Shown piece after piece: positions 6,941-8,902 of a DNA stretch of 8,902 bases. This stretch comes from Ignavibacteriales bacterium. Its GTDB lineage: Bacteria > Bacteroidota > Ignavibacteria > Ignavibacteriales > Ignavibacteriaceae. The notes under the pieces are model-generated. The model saw nothing but the letters and a program-made list of their open reading frames with translations. It was not told the origin of the DNA and made no database searches. The stretch covers positions 1 through 8,902 of the forward strand of contig DAIEML010000088.1 of NCBI GenBank assembly GCA_027349615.1. The letters run 5' to 3'. How positions within the stretch are numbered: the stretch's first letter is position 1; every line of letters starts with the position of its first letter. Both the position numbers and the translations under genes were made by a program.

Positions 6941-7936
6941 ATGTTAAAAAGAATTTTATTAATTGATGATGATTTATCAATAAGAAGATCATTATCATTA
7001 AGTTTAAATCAACTCGGCTATGATGTTGAACCTTGCGACAGCGGTATAACCGCATTAAATAAGCTCGATCTTTACGAAAAGAATTCAATCAAACTTGATT
7101 CGATAGTTGTAGATGTAAATTTGCCTGATATAAACGGGGTGAAACTTGGGAAAATTATTAAGACAAAATATCCAAATAAAAATATGATGTACATTACCGG
7201 ATATGCAGACACTTTGGAATTGCCAGATATAGAAGATTTAAAAGAAGAAGGTCTGCTCGAAAAACCTTTCACTGCTGATGATTTGGTTGCAGAGATAATC
7301 AAATTAGCAGAAAAACATTTTAAAAAATCAAAACTGGAAATTGAAGAAAGGATTGAACAACGAACAACTTCAGCATATGTTCTAATTAAAGTTAAAAACA
7401 ATGCTGATCTATTTACTTTATTTAGACATTTATATTTTATGGATAACATTGTTTACTGCGACGCAACAAGAGGTGATATTGATATTTTTCTTTTACTTCA
7501 ATCAGATTCAAGCGAAAAATGTTTCGATTTTTATGAAACTAAAATCAAAAATTTGGAAGGAATGAAAGAATCAAAATATTTTAATATAAGTGTCCCGGTG
7601 TTAAATGATAATATCCGAGATATTATTCAAACAGCTGGCATTACTTTATTTGAAGATATGCCGGGAATGAGTAAAGTTAAAGATGGAAAAAAGTCTGTAT
7701 ATTCATACTTTATGCTTGATGTTGATAGAGAAAAGCTTGATAAAATTTATCCGATATTAAAGTTAACTGAAAATATTCTTTATTGTGATTACATTGAAGG
7801 AAATTATAATTTGATTTTGATGGTTTATGGAACTCAATTCGATGAAATAACTAAAATTATACAAAATAAAATTATTTGTTTAGAAGGAATTAATAGAATT
7901 AAAATATACCCGGTAGTAAATATTTTTGAAATGTAA
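6941..7936 (+). CDS. Response regulator: receiver domain fused to two Lrp/AsnC-like ligand-binding (RAM-like) domains
   Basis: This protein is 331 residues from the RBS-supported start. Residues 2-127 are a canonical receiver: acidic triad D9-D10-D11, phospho-acceptor D58 in VVDVNLPD, switch T86 in MMYITGYA, and K108 in LLEKPF, so it should be phosphorylated by a histidine kinase. A charged helical linker (about 127-143) leads to two related domains at about 145-220 and 254-325. The first opens with AYVLIKV and carries NIVYCDATRGDIDIFLLL and NLEGMKES; the second carries NILYCDYIEGNYNLILMV and CLEGINRI. This pattern matches the beta-alpha-beta-beta-alpha-beta RAM domain of Lrp/AsnC regulators, which binds amino acids at oligomer interfaces. 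There is no helix-turn-helix or enzymatic output domain, so it may act by protein contact or oligomerisation. The RAM assignment is by pattern and needs a profile search. A candidate sigma-54 promoter lies upstream and a sensor gene lies 106 bp downstream. Confidence 0.88.
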   Translation: MLKRILLIDDDLSIRRSLSLSLNQLGYDVEPCDSGITALNKLDLYEKNSIKLDSIVVDVNLPDINGVKLGKIIKTKYPNKNMMYITGYADTLELPDIEDLKEEGLLEKPFTADDLVAEIIKLAEKHFKKSKLEIEERIEQRTTSAYVLIKVKNNADLFTLFRHLYFMDNIVYCDATRGDIDIFLLLQSDSSEKCFDFYETKIKNLEGMKESKYFNISVPVLNDNIRDIIQTAGITLFEDMPGMSKVKDGKKSVYSYFMLDVDREKLDKIYPILKLTENILYCDYIEGNYNLILMVYGTQFDEITKIIQNKIICLEGINRIKIYPVVNIFEM

Positions 7937-8042
7937 TCGTTTTTGAAATTCAATGATTTTTATTTGTTCTCAATTTATCAATAATACTTTATCTGAAGAA
8001 TTGTTATATTACAGATGTGAAAAATAAAAACGGGGTAACTTC
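7937..8042. other. Spacer between the receiver gene and the sensor gene
   Basis: This 106-bp spacer contains no gene or clear terminator. It begins inside a 17-bp imperfect tandem duplication (7923-7939 and 7940-7956, 13 of 17 identical) that spans the stop codon of the upstream gene. The palindrome TTGAAATTCAA sits at 7943-7953. CGGGGT (8031-8036), six bases before the ATG at 8043, is the only ribosome-binding-like element. Readthrough from the upstream gene is plausible. Confidence 0.35.
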
Positions 8043-8902
8043 ATGGTTTCGAAGAATGCATTACGGCTTGTAAATGATTTACTTGATAACATAGCTATTG
8101 TTGATAGTGAATTGAATTTGATACTGGAAGGGAAATCTTTAAAACAAATTCTTCAAAATCAAAACATTAATTTAGAATCATTAAAATTAAGCGGCCAACC
8201 TTATCAAGATGAATTAAAATTACTTATCAAATCATTCGAATCTTCAAAAGAAAATAATCTTCCAGTTGAAATAAAATTACCGCGAATAAAAGATGATCTT
8301 ATCATCCTCCCGACTGCTGATGGAAATTTTTTCTTCGGAGTAAAAAATAAAATAATTTGGATCTCCAGAATTGAACTTGACCTTAAAGGAAGAGTTAAAG
8401 AACTTGAATGTTTATATAATATCAGCAAAGAAGCTGATGTATCAAATACACTTGAAGAATTTTTAAGTAATTGTGCAGATATAATTGAAGCTGGCTTCCA
8501 GTTTCCGAATGAAACTATTGTAAATATTGAACTGGGAAAAAGAGTTTATGGCAAGACGAGTGAATCTCCTCATGAAGTTACGGATTTATTATCTGATAAC
8601 ATTATGCTTGAAGGAAAAGAATTTGGAAAAATAAAAGTGTACAGAATGAAAGGCACCTTATTTTTAACTGAAGAAGAAAATTTGCTTCACGAAGTCGCTG
8701 TGAAAATTTCTAATATAATTGATAAGGATGAAAAGACAAAAAATCTAAAGAAACAGCAGAAGATACTTAAATCAAAAAATGAAGCATTGCTTAAGATGAC
8801 TGAAGAATGCTACAAAAAAAGAGAAGAGTTAAATACTTTCTTTACAGCAATAGCCGATAAAATTATTGTAATTGATAGAGACTTTAATATTGTAATGTCA
8901 AA
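8043..8902 (+). CDS. PAS/GAF-type sensory signalling protein, probably histidine kinase, C-terminus cut by window edge
   Basis: The frame is open from the ATG at 8043 to the window end (286 full codons, no stop). No signal peptide or membrane segment is visible, so it appears cytosolic. Residues about 8-110 look PAS-like (LVNDLLDNIAIVDSELNLIL, later GNFFFGVKNKIIWISRIEL). Residues about 112-225 resemble the GAF-like segment of multi-sensor kinases: KELECLYNISKEADVSNTLE, FQFPNETIVNIEL, and a final LTEEENLLHEVAVKISNII helix. A highly charged coiled coil follows (about 228-265), and FFTAIADKIIVIDRDFNIVMS opens a second, more typical PAS domain at the edge. Such an array usually precedes a histidine kinase core, which would make it a natural phosphodonor for the receiver protein 106 bp upstream. 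The output domain is not visible, so a diguanylate cyclase or sigma-54 activator cannot be excluded. Confidence 0.78.
   Translation, partial: MVSKNALRLVNDLLDNIAIVDSELNLILEGKSLKQILQNQNINLESLKLSGQPYQDELKLLIKSFESSKENNLPVEIKLPRIKDDLIILPTADGNFFFGVKNKIIWISRIELDLKGRVKELECLYNISKEADVSNTLEEFLSNCADIIEAGFQFPNETIVNIELGKRVYGKTSESPHEVTDLLSDNIMLEGKEFGKIKVYRMKGTLFLTEEENLLHEVAVKISNIIDKDEKTKNLKKQQKILKSKNEALLKMTEECYKKREELNTFFTAIADKIIVIDRDFNIVMS

Noticed and set aside
7072..7449. 125-codon minus-strand open frame inside the receiver gene
   Set aside because: It is antisense to the conserved receiver motifs, and its Ser/Phe-rich translation is typical of a shadow frame.
8204..8428. Minus-strand open frame inside the sensor gene
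   Set aside because: It is fully antisense to a continuous plus-strand frame with PAS/GAF-like content, and has no independent support.

Overview
The window looks like chromosome from an AT-rich, diderm member of the Bacteroidota/Chlorobi lineage, most likely an Ignavibacteria-type organism. This rests on three things: an outer-membrane protein pairing a carboxypeptidase-regulatory-like domain with a DUF5686-type barrel (an architecture typical of Bacteroidota), several Sec-secreted proteins including a CBM9-like one, and clear AGGAGG/GGAGG ribosome binding sites in front of some genes, which classical Bacteroidia usually lack. The lineage is inferred; there is no rRNA or other marker gene here. 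No tRNA, rRNA, insertion sequence, CRISPR array or origin was recognised.

Region 1 (1-2052, minus strand) is a carbohydrate-response pair: a LacI-family regulator followed 86 bp later by a secreted CBM9-like carbohydrate-binding protein that runs off the left edge of the window. The central part of lacI has a codon usage (almost only ATA for isoleucine) that differs from its own ends and from its neighbours.

Region 2 (2249-3133, minus) is a stand-alone class I SAM-dependent methyltransferase. A 316-bp AT-rich divergent spacer separates it from the plus-strand genes.

Region 3 (3450-6708, plus) encodes two envelope proteins: a small secreted protein of unknown function, with four octapeptide repeats and a Trp-rich C-terminal domain, and the 800-residue DUF5686-type outer-membrane protein. 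They are 187 bp apart, with a possible weak terminator between them, so they may be separate units.

Region 4 (6893-8902, plus) is a signalling unit. A close match to a sigma-54 (-24/-12) promoter precedes a protein with a canonical phospho-receiver domain fused to two tandem domains that resemble the Lrp/AsnC ligand-binding (RAM) fold, with no DNA-binding domain. The next gene, cut by the right edge, starts with PAS-like, GAF-like, coiled-coil and PAS segments and looks like the sensory half of a signalling protein, plausibly a histidine kinase. The receiver-RAM-RAM protein is the most unusual item in the window.
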